Source of the DNA: Rhodococcus erythropolis NBRC 15567
GTDB lineage: Bacteria > Actinomycetota > Actinomycetes > Mycobacteriales > Mycobacteriaceae
NCBI RefSeq assembly: GCF_001552595.1
Contig: NZ_BCRM01000013.1
Location: forward strand, 1-64,000
Direction: 5' to 3'
Length of the DNA stretch: 64,000 nt
Positions 32,350-42,132 of this stretch are shown piece by piece; position 1 is the stretch's first letter, and every line of letters starts with the position of its first letter. Position numbers and translations under genes: made by a program. The notes under the pieces are model-generated. The model did not search any database and had not been told where the DNA came from. It was given only the letters and a program-made list of their open reading frames with translations.

Positions 32350-34311
32350 ATGGGCCACTCTCGAACCTGGCTGACGCGCGCGCTGGCAATGCCGGTGGCT
32401 GTCGCGGTGACTTTGTTGCTTCCTCTCGGCAGTGTCGCCTCGGCCCAGGATTTCGAGGACGACGCAGATACTTCGGTGGTTGCCGCAGCCACAACTCCGA
32501 TCTCCTTCACCGAACTCGGCCGAGGAACGGACATCGTGTTCTCTTCCGATGACGCACCAGTGTTGGTGACCGTGCCGGTGCCGGACGGACTCACTGCAAC
32601 AGCCGTGACCGGAATCCTGACCGCCCCGACCGACTTCAGTAGGGGCTGGCTCGAAGTGACTTCGGACGGCAGATTGGTGAGCCGCGTCGACTTCGACGCC
32701 GGGCAGGCCGGGACCGGGTTACCGATTTCGGTTCCCTTGCAAGGTCTCGAAGTGGTCGACCGTAGCGTCACCGTGTCGATGATCGCTCACCTCGTTCCCG
32801 TCGACGACCGCTGCTACGACCGAACGAGATACCAGCCCCTCGCGCTCCGGGATGCCTTTGTCGCCTACGACGGTGCAGAGCGGCAGCCCACAACTGTTGC
32901 AACCTTCTTCCCGCCGATTTTGAGGAAGGCAACCATCTACGTCACGGATGGTTCGTCAGGGGCGCAGCAGAGTGCGGCTTTGCAACTGAGTGCAGCGATT
33001 GTCAACAAGTACGGAAGTCAGCCTGACGCCGTGGTGGTGGAGCAGCTGCCGAACGGTCAGAGTCTGCCCTCCGCTGAGCCGGGACTGTTCGAGAGAGCTG
33101 TAGTGCTCGGTAACAGTGGGGACGCCGGCATCGATCTCGCGACGGCGCCGAATGGTTCACCCGTGCTGCGGATTTCAGGGGATGACAAGACTCTCGTTCC
33201 TCAGGTCAGTCTCTTGGCGGCGAACTTCGACGGCTACTGGGCGGCGAGCAGAGCGCTGGCGTCACCGGACAACACGGTTGCCCAGATTTCCCAGGACGCC
33301 ATCACCGTCGGTGAGCTCAAGCTCGGAACGCTGACGACTTCCGGTCTCAATCACATCGAGGTCGACGTCCCGTTCAGTCAGTCGCAACTGGGGCGCCCGA
33401 TGAAGGATGTCTCGGTGCGAATGATTGGTTCCTATGTCCCGCTACCGAATTCGCGTAACGGAGAACTGTCGATCTCACTCGGGGATAGACGACTCGCCTC
33501 GCAGACGGTTAACGAGACAGGGCGCTTCGACATCGGCGTCGATGTTCCGAACGAACTCCTGCGTCGCGACTTGACGTTCGAGGTCTCGATGGATGTGACC
33601 GGCGACTTCCAGTGCGGCACCAGTAGCCCTTCTTCGCTCACTGTCGATCCGGCCAGCACCATCACGTCCACTACCGGATTCCCGCCGACGCCTGGAGGAT
33701 TCCAGTCATTGCCTCAGTCGATGCTGCCCACACTCGATGTCGGTTTGAGTCACGGTGATTTCGCAGATCTCGTTCGAGCCCAGCGCCTCGTTGTCGCGAT
33801 GCAGCGGTTGAGCTATCTGCCGCTGCAACCGCGCGTGCTCCCGTTCGGCGACGCGGCGACCAGTTCGCTGCCGGCGTTGTTGATCGCAGCGGACGGGACG
33901 CTGCCCACTCCTGTGGCTCTACCCATGGACACGGCAGATCAAGGACTCCTGCGCTTGCAGGGTCTGGAATTCGGTGGACAATACGGTGCCTTGCAGGTGG
34001 TTTCGGGTTCGCACAACGAAGTAGTGGCGCTGACGTCTGAGGGTGATGCGGCCGATGCCGACGGTCTGCTCAACTGGTTGGAAGGTGGGAAAGACCGGTT
34101 CGCAGAACTGACCGGCGATCTACTGGTCGCACCTCGCGGAGGTGAGCCGTTCGACGTCGGAGTCGACGTCGCCCCGTTGGGCACTGCGACCTCGGCCGAA
34201 GAAGAGACCGGACTGAGCGCGGTCACGATCGGCTGGATCGGATTCGGGACCGTGGTTCTGATCGCTGTTGCCGTCGGTGGTGTGCTCGTGGCTCGGCGTC
34301 GCGGACAGTGA
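32350..34311 (+). CDS. BcsB-like exopolysaccharide export/regulatory protein (653 aa)
   Basis: Signal peptide (residues 1-33, LAMPVAVAVTLLLPLGSVASAQ), a large extracytoplasmic region with jelly-roll/ferredoxin-like repeats (ISFTELGRGTDIVFSSDDAPVLVTVPVPDGL, IEVDVPFSQSQLGRPMKDVSVRMIGSYVPL) and one C-terminal transmembrane anchor (VTIGWIGFGTVVLIAVAVGGVLVARRR). This is the architecture of BcsB, which guides nascent cellulose across the envelope. It overlaps the following membrane glycosyltransferase gene by 4 nt. The partner synthase is probably the GT2 at 40681. Confidence 0.82.
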   Translation: MGHSRTWLTRALAMPVAVAVTLLLPLGSVASAQDFEDDADTSVVAAATTPISFTELGRGTDIVFSSDDAPVLVTVPVPDGLTATAVTGILTAPTDFSRGWLEVTSDGRLVSRVDFDAGQAGTGLPISVPLQGLEVVDRSVTVSMIAHLVPVDDRCYDRTRYQPLALRDAFVAYDGAERQPTTVATFFPPILRKATIYVTDGSSGAQQSAALQLSAAIVNKYGSQPDAVVVEQLPNGQSLPSAEPGLFERAVVLGNSGDAGIDLATAPNGSPVLRISGDDKTLVPQVSLLAANFDGYWAASRALASPDNTVAQISQDAITVGELKLGTLTTSGLNHIEVDVPFSQSQLGRPMKDVSVRMIGSYVPLPNSRNGELSISLGDRRLASQTVNETGRFDIGVDVPNELLRRDLTFEVSMDVTGDFQCGTSSPSSLTVDPASTITSTTGFPPTPGGFQSLPQSMLPTLDVGLSHGDFADLVRAQRLVVAMQRLSYLPLQPRVLPFGDAATSSLPALLIAADGTLPTPVALPMDTADQGLLRLQGLEFGGQYGALQVVSGSHNEVVALTSEGDAADADGLLNWLEGGKDRFAELTGDLLVAPRGGEPFDVGVDVAPLGTATSAEEETGLSAVTIGWIGFGTVVLIAVAVGGVLVARRRGQ

Positions 34312-36041
34312 CCGTCACCGATCGCCCGGCCCTGTCCGTCGCGGTCCACGATCTACCGGGCCGGAAGCCATGGCGGATGTTCGTCGTGCTCTTCGCGATC
34401 TACACCGCGTTGGGCGTGTGGATGAACGCGGGTATCGGGTTCATCTTCACCGATTCGCTCAGTCGTGTCGCCGCGGTGTCGGCGATGCTGCTCAGCCGTG
34501 ATCCGCACTTCGCGGCGATCGGATTCGTGTTCACCCCGTTGACGGCGGCAGTCCAGATTCCGATGGGCCTGATGGGTCATTGGTGGCCGGATCTGCTGCG
34601 GTGGAACATCACTGCGGTCGTGATGTCCGCGGCCTTCATGGCTGGCGCGGTGATTCAGATACGCGGGATCAGCCGCGACCGTGGGTGTCCGCGATGGGTC
34701 ACCGTCGTCCTTACCGTGCTGTTCGCTGTCAATCCGATGATCGTCATGTACGCGGCGAGCGGAATGAGCGAAGCTCCGTTCCTCTTCTTCGTTCTGTGGG
34801 CGACACGTCGACTGATTCGGTGGATGCGCAGCGACGACGTACACGACCTCATCGGTGCGGGCCTCGCGTTCGCTCTGGCGTACCTCACTCGATACGACGC
34901 ATTGGCACCTCTGTCTGTCGCGGTGGTGCTGGTGACCGTGGTGAGTTGGCTTCGTTTTCAACCGACAGCGGAGGAGCGGGGCGAGGGCGCAGGACCTGGC
35001 TTGCGGCTCTGGGCAGCGGCGCTCGACGGCGCCGTCGTGCTGATGCCGGGTTTCCTGGCCTTCGCCTTGTGGTCGTTTGCCAGTTGGCTCATCACGGGTC
35101 AAGCGTTCCAACAGTTCTCGTCGGTGTACGGGAACAGTTCCATCCTGGAACAGGCTGGTGCCGGAACCGACTCACCGGTTGCCCGCCTTGCGTTCTCGAT
35201 CACCGAAATGGCGGTACTCGGGCCGGCGCTCCCGGTGTTCGTGGTCCTGGCAGTCATCTACGCACTTCGGCGGCGCGACACCGAAGTGGTGGTGCCTCTT
35301 GTGCTGTTCGGCGCCATCCTCGGAGCGCAGACGTTGCTCTACCTGATGGGATCGACGTTTCCTCTTCTGCGCTTCTACATTTCGATCATTCCGCTGTGTT
35401 TCGTATTGGTCGTCCTGATCGCTCCTCGCGGAGCGCCGGTCATCACGCGTCGACCAGGGGCTGCTGCGTCGCGCTCGGTGTCGACGTACCCCGAGCAGGC
35501 GGGACCGTCTCTACCTCTTGTGATCTCCCTGTGCTTGCTGGTCGGTTCGACGCTGGTCACGTTTGTCGCGATGGGTAGTGCGCGGATCGCAGTGCTCGAG
35601 CATTCCATTGCCAGCGCGATCATTCCGGGCCGCCAGAACCTGGAGGAGCAGACGAATCTACGCACGTTTGCGGCCGAGCGTCGCATCGCCAGGTACCTGG
35701 ACGACTTGGCTCTGCCGGAGGGGTCGGTTCTGCTCGACACCGTGCAGAGCTATGCCGTCGTGGCCTCGTCGAACAACCCTCGGCAATTCGTCGTGCCTTC
35801 CGATGCGGACTTCGTGCGCGTACTGAACAACCCGGCCGAACATCACGTCGAGTACATCCTGTCGGTTCCGAACACCGGTCGCGGTGTGTCGGACGCGGTC
35901 AATCGGCGTTATCCGACGATGTACGACACTGGTGCCGGCGGTGTGGGAGCACTGGTGCTCGAGGTGCCCAACGACGGCGGCATGGACCCTTCGGCCTGGC
36001 GTTTGTATCGCGTGACCGGTGAACGTCAAACGGGTCGATGA
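34308..36041 (+). CDS. polytopic membrane glycosyltransferase-like protein (577 aa)
   Basis: About ten to twelve transmembrane helices with a large loop near the N-terminus and a C-terminal soluble tail, in the style of GT-C (ArnT/PMT-like) enzymes. The first loop contains IFTDSLSRV and SRDPHFAAIG, where GT-C families hold acidic catalytic residues; SGMSEAPFLFFVLWATRRL and YLTRYDALAPL are further typical segments. It would use a polyprenyl-phosphate sugar on the outer face. It is coupled to the BcsB-like gene and followed by a secreted GH5-like hydrolase. Confidence 0.75.
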   Translation: MTVTDRPALSVAVHDLPGRKPWRMFVVLFAIYTALGVWMNAGIGFIFTDSLSRVAAVSAMLLSRDPHFAAIGFVFTPLTAAVQIPMGLMGHWWPDLLRWNITAVVMSAAFMAGAVIQIRGISRDRGCPRWVTVVLTVLFAVNPMIVMYAASGMSEAPFLFFVLWATRRLIRWMRSDDVHDLIGAGLAFALAYLTRYDALAPLSVAVVLVTVVSWLRFQPTAEERGEGAGPGLRLWAAALDGAVVLMPGFLAFALWSFASWLITGQAFQQFSSVYGNSSILEQAGAGTDSPVARLAFSITEMAVLGPALPVFVVLAVIYALRRRDTEVVVPLVLFGAILGAQTLLYLMGSTFPLLRFYISIIPLCFVLVVLIAPRGAPVITRRPGAAASRSVSTYPEQAGPSLPLVISLCLLVGSTLVTFVAMGSARIAVLEHSIASAIIPGRQNLEEQTNLRTFAAERRIARYLDDLALPEGSVLLDTVQSYAVVASSNNPRQFVVPSDADFVRVLNNPAEHHVEYILSVPNTGRGVSDAVNRRYPTMYDTGAGGVGALVLEVPNDGGMDPSAWRLYRVTGERQTGR

Positions 36042-36087
36042 GGGAATTCGTGTGGGAGGATTGTCCGTATGACGTGGATGGTTGTAG

Positions 36088-37236
36088 ATGTCTTCTGAAG
36101 AAGCGCGTCCGCGTGTGCGTGGCACAGTGCGTCGCCGTATCGCTGCCGCTGTAGTCAGCTTTGCAACCGTCGCGGTCGTGACAGGAATGTTCACGACGCC
36201 GGTGGTTGCCGATTCGCCCAAGACGGTTCGGGTCGGAGCGTCGTCGAGCGGACTGACACTCGACGGACAGCCGTGGTGGCCCACCGGGCTCAATGCTTAT
36301 CAACTGGCCACTGATTGGTCGGTGAACTTCGGCTGTGGCGCGATGGTCGATCTCGATGCCTACTTCGGTTCTCTGCCACCGAATTCCGTCACGCGTTTCA
36401 ACGCCTTCCAAGCGCTCGCGGTGAACAAGGTGTCCGGGGAGATGGATTTCGGACCGATGGACGCGGTGTTCGACGCTGCGGCGCGACACAACCAGTTCAC
36501 GATTCCGGTGCTCTCACCACAGGACAGCGGGTGTGATGACGGGCTGTTCAAATCCAGGGACTGGTACACCGACGACTGGAAGGTTGCGAACCTGATCCCA
36601 GGTCGAGCCACCATGAGCTTTCAGGACTGGATGCACACCGCCGTCGACCGTTGGAAGAACGAGCCTTCCGTCGCGGCGTGGGAATTGGTGGGGGAGCCGG
36701 AACCGAGCCTGTGTACCGACGCCGCCTGCAATTGGTGGACAAGAACGTGCCCGTCTGATTCCGCGCAGGTGTTGCGGGAGTTCTTCGACACGGCAGGCGC
36801 CGAACTTCGGGCGATCGATCCGAACACCCTGATCACGGCGGGATACGTCGGGGGCGGTCAGTGCGGCACTGCTGGTGACGACTACCAATACGTGAGCGAG
36901 TCCGACTTCGTCGACATTCTGCAGTATCACGACTACGGAGCAGACGGGGTTCCGCTTCCGGGCGACCAGTGGAACGGACTGGCGCGTCGCATCGAACAGG
37001 CCACGAACGTCTCGAAGCCGTTGTTGGTCGCTGAGACAGGCGAATTGGCGGGCAGTTGTGAATCATTGGCAACCCGAGCCACGAATATCGAGACGAAGCT
37101 GACGGGGCAGAAGGCGGCCGGCACGGCCGGAGCTCTCCTGTGGGCCTTCGTACCGGATCCGCGGCCGAACGAGTGCACAATGGACATCGGGCCCGATGAT
37201 CCACTCTTCGACGTGATCGCTTCACTGGCAAGTTAG
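36088..37236 (+). CDS. secreted GH5-like glycoside hydrolase (382 aa)
   Basis: Signal peptide (basic RRRIAAAVVSF, cleavage near VVA-D at 41). The (beta/alpha)8 hydrolase of the GH5/mannanase-like clan has the general acid in WELVGEPEPS (Glu203) and the nucleophile in LLVAETGELAGS (Glu316). Such enzymes accompany synthases (as BcsZ does cellulose synthase), trimming nascent chains. ATG 36088 directly follows an in-frame TAG. The best RBS (GGGAGG at 36054-36059) serves a 9-codon upstream ORF (36069-36098) that overlaps this start, suggesting coupling. Confidence 0.83.
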   Translation: MSSEEARPRVRGTVRRRIAAAVVSFATVAVVTGMFTTPVVADSPKTVRVGASSSGLTLDGQPWWPTGLNAYQLATDWSVNFGCGAMVDLDAYFGSLPPNSVTRFNAFQALAVNKVSGEMDFGPMDAVFDAAARHNQFTIPVLSPQDSGCDDGLFKSRDWYTDDWKVANLIPGRATMSFQDWMHTAVDRWKNEPSVAAWELVGEPEPSLCTDAACNWWTRTCPSDSAQVLREFFDTAGAELRAIDPNTLITAGYVGGGQCGTAGDDYQYVSESDFVDILQYHDYGADGVPLPGDQWNGLARRIEQATNVSKPLLVAETGELAGSCESLATRATNIETKLTGQKAAGTAGALLWAFVPDPRPNECTMDIGPDDPLFDVIASLAS

Positions 37237-37807
37237 GACACTGCTGGTAGTCCACTAGGAGTTCCGCCCAGTGGGAGTATGGTCACGATCTGATAACAAC
37301 CTGAACCTGGCGTTGTGACGTGATGACCGTATTTCGTTTGCATCCAATGGTATTCAGTGGCATTCACCTGCGGATAACCGAACTTGAAGGCCCGCGGGAC
37401 CAAGCAGGACTATCGACGTGGCACCCGCAGGACCTACGTCCGGTTGTGCGAGGACGGCCCAATCGAGACGCCGGCAACGGAAGTTGCGCTGTACCTGCCC
37501 CTTTGGTTGACAGAGCAGTCCCTTTCCGATTGACGTCGAAATGCGGGCACGACCGTTCGCCGCGGTAACGGGTAGTGAGCGGAGTTCGGTGCGGCCCTCG
37601 CGGAAGTGACAATGTGGGGTGGTGTGTAGCTCTCGCGCGCAACGAATTCCGAGTTCGAGTCGACTTGCGACGGCATCGGCTGCCCGGTAGACCTTGTGCG
37701 CAGGCTGTACATGCGATGTGAGCTTTCGGTCGTCGAAATGAGGGGACGACCGCTGCATGCGCGTAACGGTAAGTGTGTGGAGCATCGCGTGAGCGGAGAG
37801 GTGAACG
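37237..37807. other. intergenic stretch without recognised gene
   Basis: 571 bases lie between the GH5-like gene and galU. Both-strand open frames exist but show no domain, proper RBS or consistent codon use. The galU promoter should lie near its right end, and the RBS GAGAGGTGA is at 37796-37804. I see no riboswitch or repeat. Confidence 0.4.
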
Positions 37808-38731
37808 ATGACTGGATACTCTGAACGGCCTTTCAGGACTGCGGTGGTACCGGCTGCCGGGATGGGGACCCGCTTCCTTCCGGCCACCAAGACGATCCCG
37901 AAAGAGCTACTCCCCGTCGTGGATACGCCCGGGATAGAACTGGTTGCCAGCGAAGCGGCTCAGGCCGGTGCAGAACGCTTGGTGATCGTCACCGCGCCAG
38001 GCAAGGCATCGGTGATCGGTCACTTCGTCGAGGACCTGGTGCTCGAGGGCAAGCTCGCCGCGAGTGGAAAGCACCATCTGCTCGAGCGTGTGCGTCGAGC
38101 ACCTGGCCTCATATCGGTGAAGCCTGTCGTCCAAGAAACCCCGCTCGGCTTGGGTCATGCCGTCGGTCTTGTCGAGTCGGTGTTGGATGCCGACGAGGAC
38201 TCGTTCGCGGTGCTGCTTCCCGACGACCTGGTTCACCCCTGCGGCGTTCTCGACGCTATGGCGAAGGTCCGTGCCGAGCGTGGTGGTTCTGTGCTGTGCG
38301 CGTTCGACGTCGCGCCCGATCGTGTGGGTGCGTACGGAGTATTCGACGTCCAAGCGCCTGAGGAAGGCGATGACCCCGATGTGCTCGCGGTCGTCGGCAT
38401 GGTGGAGAAGCCGGACCCGGCGGATGCTCCGTCCACCCTCGCCGCAGCCGGACGCTATCTGCTCGATCGCGCCGTGTTCGATGCGCTCCGGCGAATCTTG
38501 CCTGGGCAAGGTGGTGAGCTGCAGCTGACGGATGCGATAGCGCTGTTGATCGCGGAGGGGCATCCGGTTCACGTCGTCGTCCATCACGGAACCCGCCACG
38601 ATCTGGGTAACCCGGGAGGCTTTCTGCGAGCATCTCTCGACCATGCGCTCAGTCGCACCGAGTACGGTCCGGAGTTGCGAGTCTGGCTCAAGGAACGATT
38701 GGATCAGCCGGATCCGCAGTTGACGTACTGA
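37808..38731 (+). CDS. galU: UTP-glucose-1-phosphate uridylyltransferase
   Basis: A 307-aa nucleotidyltransferase that makes UDP-glucose, the donor for glucan synthesis and the substrate for Ugd (54123) and OtsA (23323). Signature AVVPAAGMGTRFLPATKTIPKELLPVVDTPGIE, then LLPDDLVHP and MVEKPDPADAPS; the GGELQLTDAI segment completes the active site. Position within the EPS region suggests a pathway-dedicated copy. Confidence 0.95.
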   Translation: MTGYSERPFRTAVVPAAGMGTRFLPATKTIPKELLPVVDTPGIELVASEAAQAGAERLVIVTAPGKASVIGHFVEDLVLEGKLAASGKHHLLERVRRAPGLISVKPVVQETPLGLGHAVGLVESVLDADEDSFAVLLPDDLVHPCGVLDAMAKVRAERGGSVLCAFDVAPDRVGAYGVFDVQAPEEGDDPDVLAVVGMVEKPDPADAPSTLAAAGRYLLDRAVFDALRRILPGQGGELQLTDAIALLIAEGHPVHVVVHHGTRHDLGNPGGFLRASLDHALSRTEYGPELRVWLKERLDQPDPQLTY

Positions 38732-38830
38732 AGAATGCCGTCCATGACAGCTGAGATCGGAATATGTTTTGGTGCAAGAGAATCCGCACCATTTTCGGTT
38801 AGTGCGTATGTGAATGTCGGTAGCCCGGAT

Positions 38831-39163
38831 TCATTCGCTGCGTTTGTCGATACCGCGTCGGGTGAGTTCGTCCACCAGGGACTGTGTCGCAATCGTCGCG
38901 ACGACCGGCGGTGGAGTCGTTCCAGGCTCCGCCTCCTCAGAGGTCAGATAACCGGCGGCTACGAGGACCTCCATGATCGGAGCGTCGAAGACCTGACATG
39001 CCGTCCGCATCGTGTCCTGCGTGGGAGGGCGCTTGGCCGACAGCCATCGACTCAGCTCGGAAGGTCGAATCTTCAGCGCACGCGCAGCTTCCTGGATGTC
39101 GCCGAACGAGCGAAGTTCCAGTTGATTCTCGACCCATGCGGAGAAACCACTCATAGCGGTCAT
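38831..39163 (-). CDS. helix-turn-helix (XRE-like) regulator (110 aa)
   Basis: Residues about 8-60 form an HTH: FSAWVENQLELRSFGDIQEAARALKIRPSELSRWLSAKRPPTQDTMRTACQVFDAPIMEVLVAAGYL, the XRE/Cro pattern. The C-terminal part is short and Pro/Thr-rich. ATG 39163 is preferred to the GTG extension at 39205. It lies between galU and a Wzy-like gene and may regulate the EPS genes (inference). Confidence 0.8.
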   Translation of the reverse strand: MTAMSGFSAWVENQLELRSFGDIQEAARALKIRPSELSRWLSAKRPPTQDTMRTACQVFDAPIMEVLVAAGYLTSEEAEPGTTPPPVVATIATQSLVDELTRRGIDKRSE

Positions 39164-39397
39164 ATTGCCTGAGCCGAGAGGTATATGCCACTTCCTTTCG
39201 GCCACGAGTCGAGGACAATTGGATATCTGCCATGTCGTGGCAAAGTTTTACGTCGACGATTCGCTTATTTGCAGTTACGCGACGTCGCCGACTGAGGCTG
39301 ACTTCTGCGCTGAGCGGGGATTATTCAGCCCGGCGTTGGCGAAGGGTGAAATTGAGGGTGAAATGCATAAAATTCGATTGTCGGAAGCAGGAACTCA

Positions 39398-40678
39398 ATG
39401 ACAACGCCGAGTCAAATCAGACCTGAAGGCCTTCGGGATGATGCCGCTCCGACGGCAGGGCGAACAGGCAGAATTCCTTTGTCGCCGACTACCGCCGTCT
39501 GGATGGCGATCGCGGTCGTAGTTCCGATATACCGCTCGTTGCCCGGCGCCGTCACGCAGTTGTGGGCGATGGCAGTGCTTGCGGTCATCGTGGCGTCAGT
39601 AGCACTGGGACGAGTTGCTCGGCCGCAGTTTGTCGGCGTCTGGTTGATCGCCGGCTACGCCGCTCTTGTCGCCACGGTAACAGCAACGCGTGGCAGTGAC
39701 GTCACCGGAAATCTCTACGTTGGAATCCAACTCTTCATTGTTCTCGGGCTCGGAATATTTGTGATGGTCGCCAATGTCCGGCGCGATCCGGAATTTGTCA
39801 GGCGTGTATGTATTGCGTTCATAGCAAGCCAATCGGTTTCTGCTCTGGTCGCCGCTATCCAATTGGCAGGTTCATCCGTCTTCGGTTTCGGTGTTGTGAA
39901 CGGTCGTGCTCCAGGTCTGGCAGGTCACCCGAACGTTCTGGGCATCATGTCCTCACTTGCGCTGATTCTGTGCCTGGGGGCTGCAGTGCAAAAGGTCGGA
40001 AATCGGGTCGTTCTGGTGCTGATCTCGATTGTGAACGCGGTGGGACTGCTGGCAACCGGTAGCTTGAGTTCGTTGTCGGCGTGCGCGATCGGATTGATCG
40101 TGGTGGCGATTTCTTCGCGAGTGAAGATCGCCACCATCGTCAAGAGTTTTGTCGGTGCCTCCGTCCTCTTCTGGATCGCAATCACCTACACCGAGTTCGG
40201 AAAGCACCTGGAGACGCCGGCTGATCGATACCTTCAGGTCACAGGGCAGACCAAGGCCGTCAGCACTCTAGAGATCCGTAACGATACTTACGGATTCGCT
40301 TGGGACGCTATTCGTGCGCATCCGCTGTCCGGGGTGGGTTTGAACGCGGCCAATGCGGCCTCGTTCGACAACGTCACAGTCGTCCACAATGTGTTTCTAC
40401 GATCCTGGTACCAAGGCGGGGTGGTGCTTGCCCTGGCTGTGGCACTGATCATCTGCGCGTCGGCATTGGTTGCGTTCAGATCGATGAAGTCCGGCAAGAA
40501 CGCCGCCGCGGCCGGCGTTCTGGTCTCGATGATGACGTTCGCTCTGACATCGGCATTTTTCGAGCAGGCATACTACTGGCTACCGGTCGTACTCGCGTTT
40601 GCGTGTCTTTCGACCGACAGCGATCGGACCGCGAGGTCCAAAGCTCAACCGGCGCAACAATCTCCGATCGGGAACTGA
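39398..40678 (+). CDS. O-antigen ligase/Wzy-like polysaccharide polymerase (426 aa)
   Basis: About eleven transmembrane helices, with the large periplasmic loop and Wzy_C signature NDTYGFAWDAIRAHPLSGVGLNAANAASF...VVHNVFLRSWYQGG in the second half. Such proteins polymerise or ligate lipid-linked repeat units outside the membrane. It could be the polymerase of the 44443-57576 cluster, which lacks its own Wzy. The stop is 2 bp from the stop of the convergent GT2 synthase gene. Confidence 0.83.
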   Translation: MTTPSQIRPEGLRDDAAPTAGRTGRIPLSPTTAVWMAIAVVVPIYRSLPGAVTQLWAMAVLAVIVASVALGRVARPQFVGVWLIAGYAALVATVTATRGSDVTGNLYVGIQLFIVLGLGIFVMVANVRRDPEFVRRVCIAFIASQSVSALVAAIQLAGSSVFGFGVVNGRAPGLAGHPNVLGIMSSLALILCLGAAVQKVGNRVVLVLISIVNAVGLLATGSLSSLSACAIGLIVVAISSRVKIATIVKSFVGASVLFWIAITYTEFGKHLETPADRYLQVTGQTKAVSTLEIRNDTYGFAWDAIRAHPLSGVGLNAANAASFDNVTVVHNVFLRSWYQGGVVLALAVALIICASALVAFRSMKSGKNAAAAGVLVSMMTFALTSAFFEQAYYWLPVVLAFACLSTDSDRTARSKAQPAQQSPIGN

Positions 40679-40680
40679 GG

Positions 40681-42132
40681 CTACGTGTTCAGTCCGTGGA
40701 AGGTTTTCTCCCAGTACGACGGATTGCGTATCAACTGATAGGTGCCTTTTATGGCTGCGATGCTCATCAGTACCCAGTAGAGCGGAGCGGTGAGGCAGGC
40801 AATCAGCAGCATGGGATTCCGCGTCTCGCGGCACGCCACCAAGTTCATGTAAAGGACTGCAGCGTTACCGAAGACGAGTGACACGAGTGCCGGAAAGTAG
40901 ACGTAGTTGGGAAATACGTCGTGGATGACCTCAGGCTGGCCGAGGATCCATCCGAGACTGATCAGCCAGAATGCCATGTTCAGCGTCGCCACGACGGGTG
41001 TACCCGCCATCAAGATCGTGAAGCGTAGAAATCCGACCGTGCCGAGTCCGCGCCACAGTTTCACGGGTTGACGCATGTGAACCAGCCAAGTCTGCAGGTA
41101 GCCCTTGTACCAGCGTGAGCGTTGTCGGATCCAGTTGATCGTGTCGCTGTTGGCCTCCTCCAGCGTCGTCGAGTTCAGAACAGCGGTCCGGTAGCCGCTC
41201 TCGGCGATGCGAACTCCGAGATCTGCGTCCTCCGTGACGTTGAAGGGATCCCAGGCGCCGATCTCGTCGAGCACACTTCGCCGAAGGTGATTGGACGTGC
41301 CCCCCAAAGGAATCGGTGACTGACTGCGCATCAGCCCAGGGAGGATGAAATTGAACCAGAGGGCGTAGTCGGCCGTGAACCATGCGGTCAACAAATTCTG
41401 AGTTCCGTTGTGAAATGCGAGTTTCGCCTGAACGCACGCAGTATTCGATGGAAGTTTTGCGAAAGTTGCTACCACACGACGTAACTGGAGCGGATCCGGA
41501 GAGTCCTCGGCGTCGTAGATGGTGATTATCTCGCCCGTAGAGAAGTGCAATCCGTAGTTACAGGCTTTGGGTTTGGTGCGCGGATCTGCAGCAGGGACCT
41601 TCAAGATACTCACCACAGCATCGACTCCGGCGGCAGTCGCAGCTTCGATAGTGACAGTGTCATCCTCTTCGAGGAGCAAGAGCACCTGCAATTTGTCCGA
41701 GGGGTAGTCGATCGCGCGCATAGCGGAAATCAGGTCTCCGACTACTTCCGGCTCGTTGTATGCCGGAACAAGGATTGTGTAGTGCGGGAGTTCTTCGTCC
41801 GAAAGCGAGCTTGCCTCTTGATCGCTGATCGTCATGATCGAGGAAGCATCCAAACCTCTTGTGAACAGCACGAGTCGATCAACCATCGCCCACACGTAAC
41901 CGAGAGTGCACGCCAATGTGAGAACGATCAGCGTGGGAGTAAGGAAGAAGACCAGACACACCATGGTGATCACGAGAATCAGGAGCAGGATGTTGCGCTG
42001 CCACGGATAGAACGCAACTGATGCCGATGAAATCGGTTTGCGTTCACGCAGTCCGTTCACAGCGTCGTGGAGTGCGGCTCGTTTGAATTCTTCGGAGCTT
42101 TCGCCCTCAACCGAGAGATCGGGATCTACCAC
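40681..42132 (-). CDS. cellulose-synthase-like processive glycosyltransferase (GT2)
   Basis: A 483-aa membrane GT2 with two N-terminal transmembrane helices, a GT-A domain (LVPAYNEPEVVGDLISAMRAIDYP, LLLLEEDD, IYDAEDSPDP, VTEDADLGVRI) and the processivity motif QRSRW, followed by three or four C-terminal helices. This is the BcsA/hyaluronan-synthase arrangement without a PilZ domain. It overlaps the partner gene 42126-43592 by 7 nt. The BcsB-like protein and GH5-like hydrolase at 32350-37236 are probable partners. Confidence 0.9.
   Translation of the reverse strand: MVDPDLSVEGESSEEFKRAALHDAVNGLRERKPISSASVAFYPWQRNILLLILVITMVCLVFFLTPTLIVLTLACTLGYVWAMVDRLVLFTRGLDASSIMTISDQEASSLSDEELPHYTILVPAYNEPEVVGDLISAMRAIDYPSDKLQVLLLLEEDDTVTIEAATAAGVDAVVSILKVPAADPRTKPKACNYGLHFSTGEIITIYDAEDSPDPLQLRRVVATFAKLPSNTACVQAKLAFHNGTQNLLTAWFTADYALWFNFILPGLMRSQSPIPLGGTSNHLRRSVLDEIGAWDPFNVTEDADLGVRIAESGYRTAVLNSTTLEEANSDTINWIRQRSRWYKGYLQTWLVHMRQPVKLWRGLGTVGFLRFTILMAGTPVVATLNMAFWLISLGWILGQPEVIHDVFPNYVYFPALVSLVFGNAAVLYMNLVACRETRNPMLLIACLTAPLYWVLMSIAAIKGTYQLIRNPSYWEKTFHGLNT

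Noticed and set aside
37354-37890. 178-codon minus-strand frame before galU
   Set aside because: It runs into galU on the opposite strand, has no RBS or domain, and its composition is not that of neighbouring genes.
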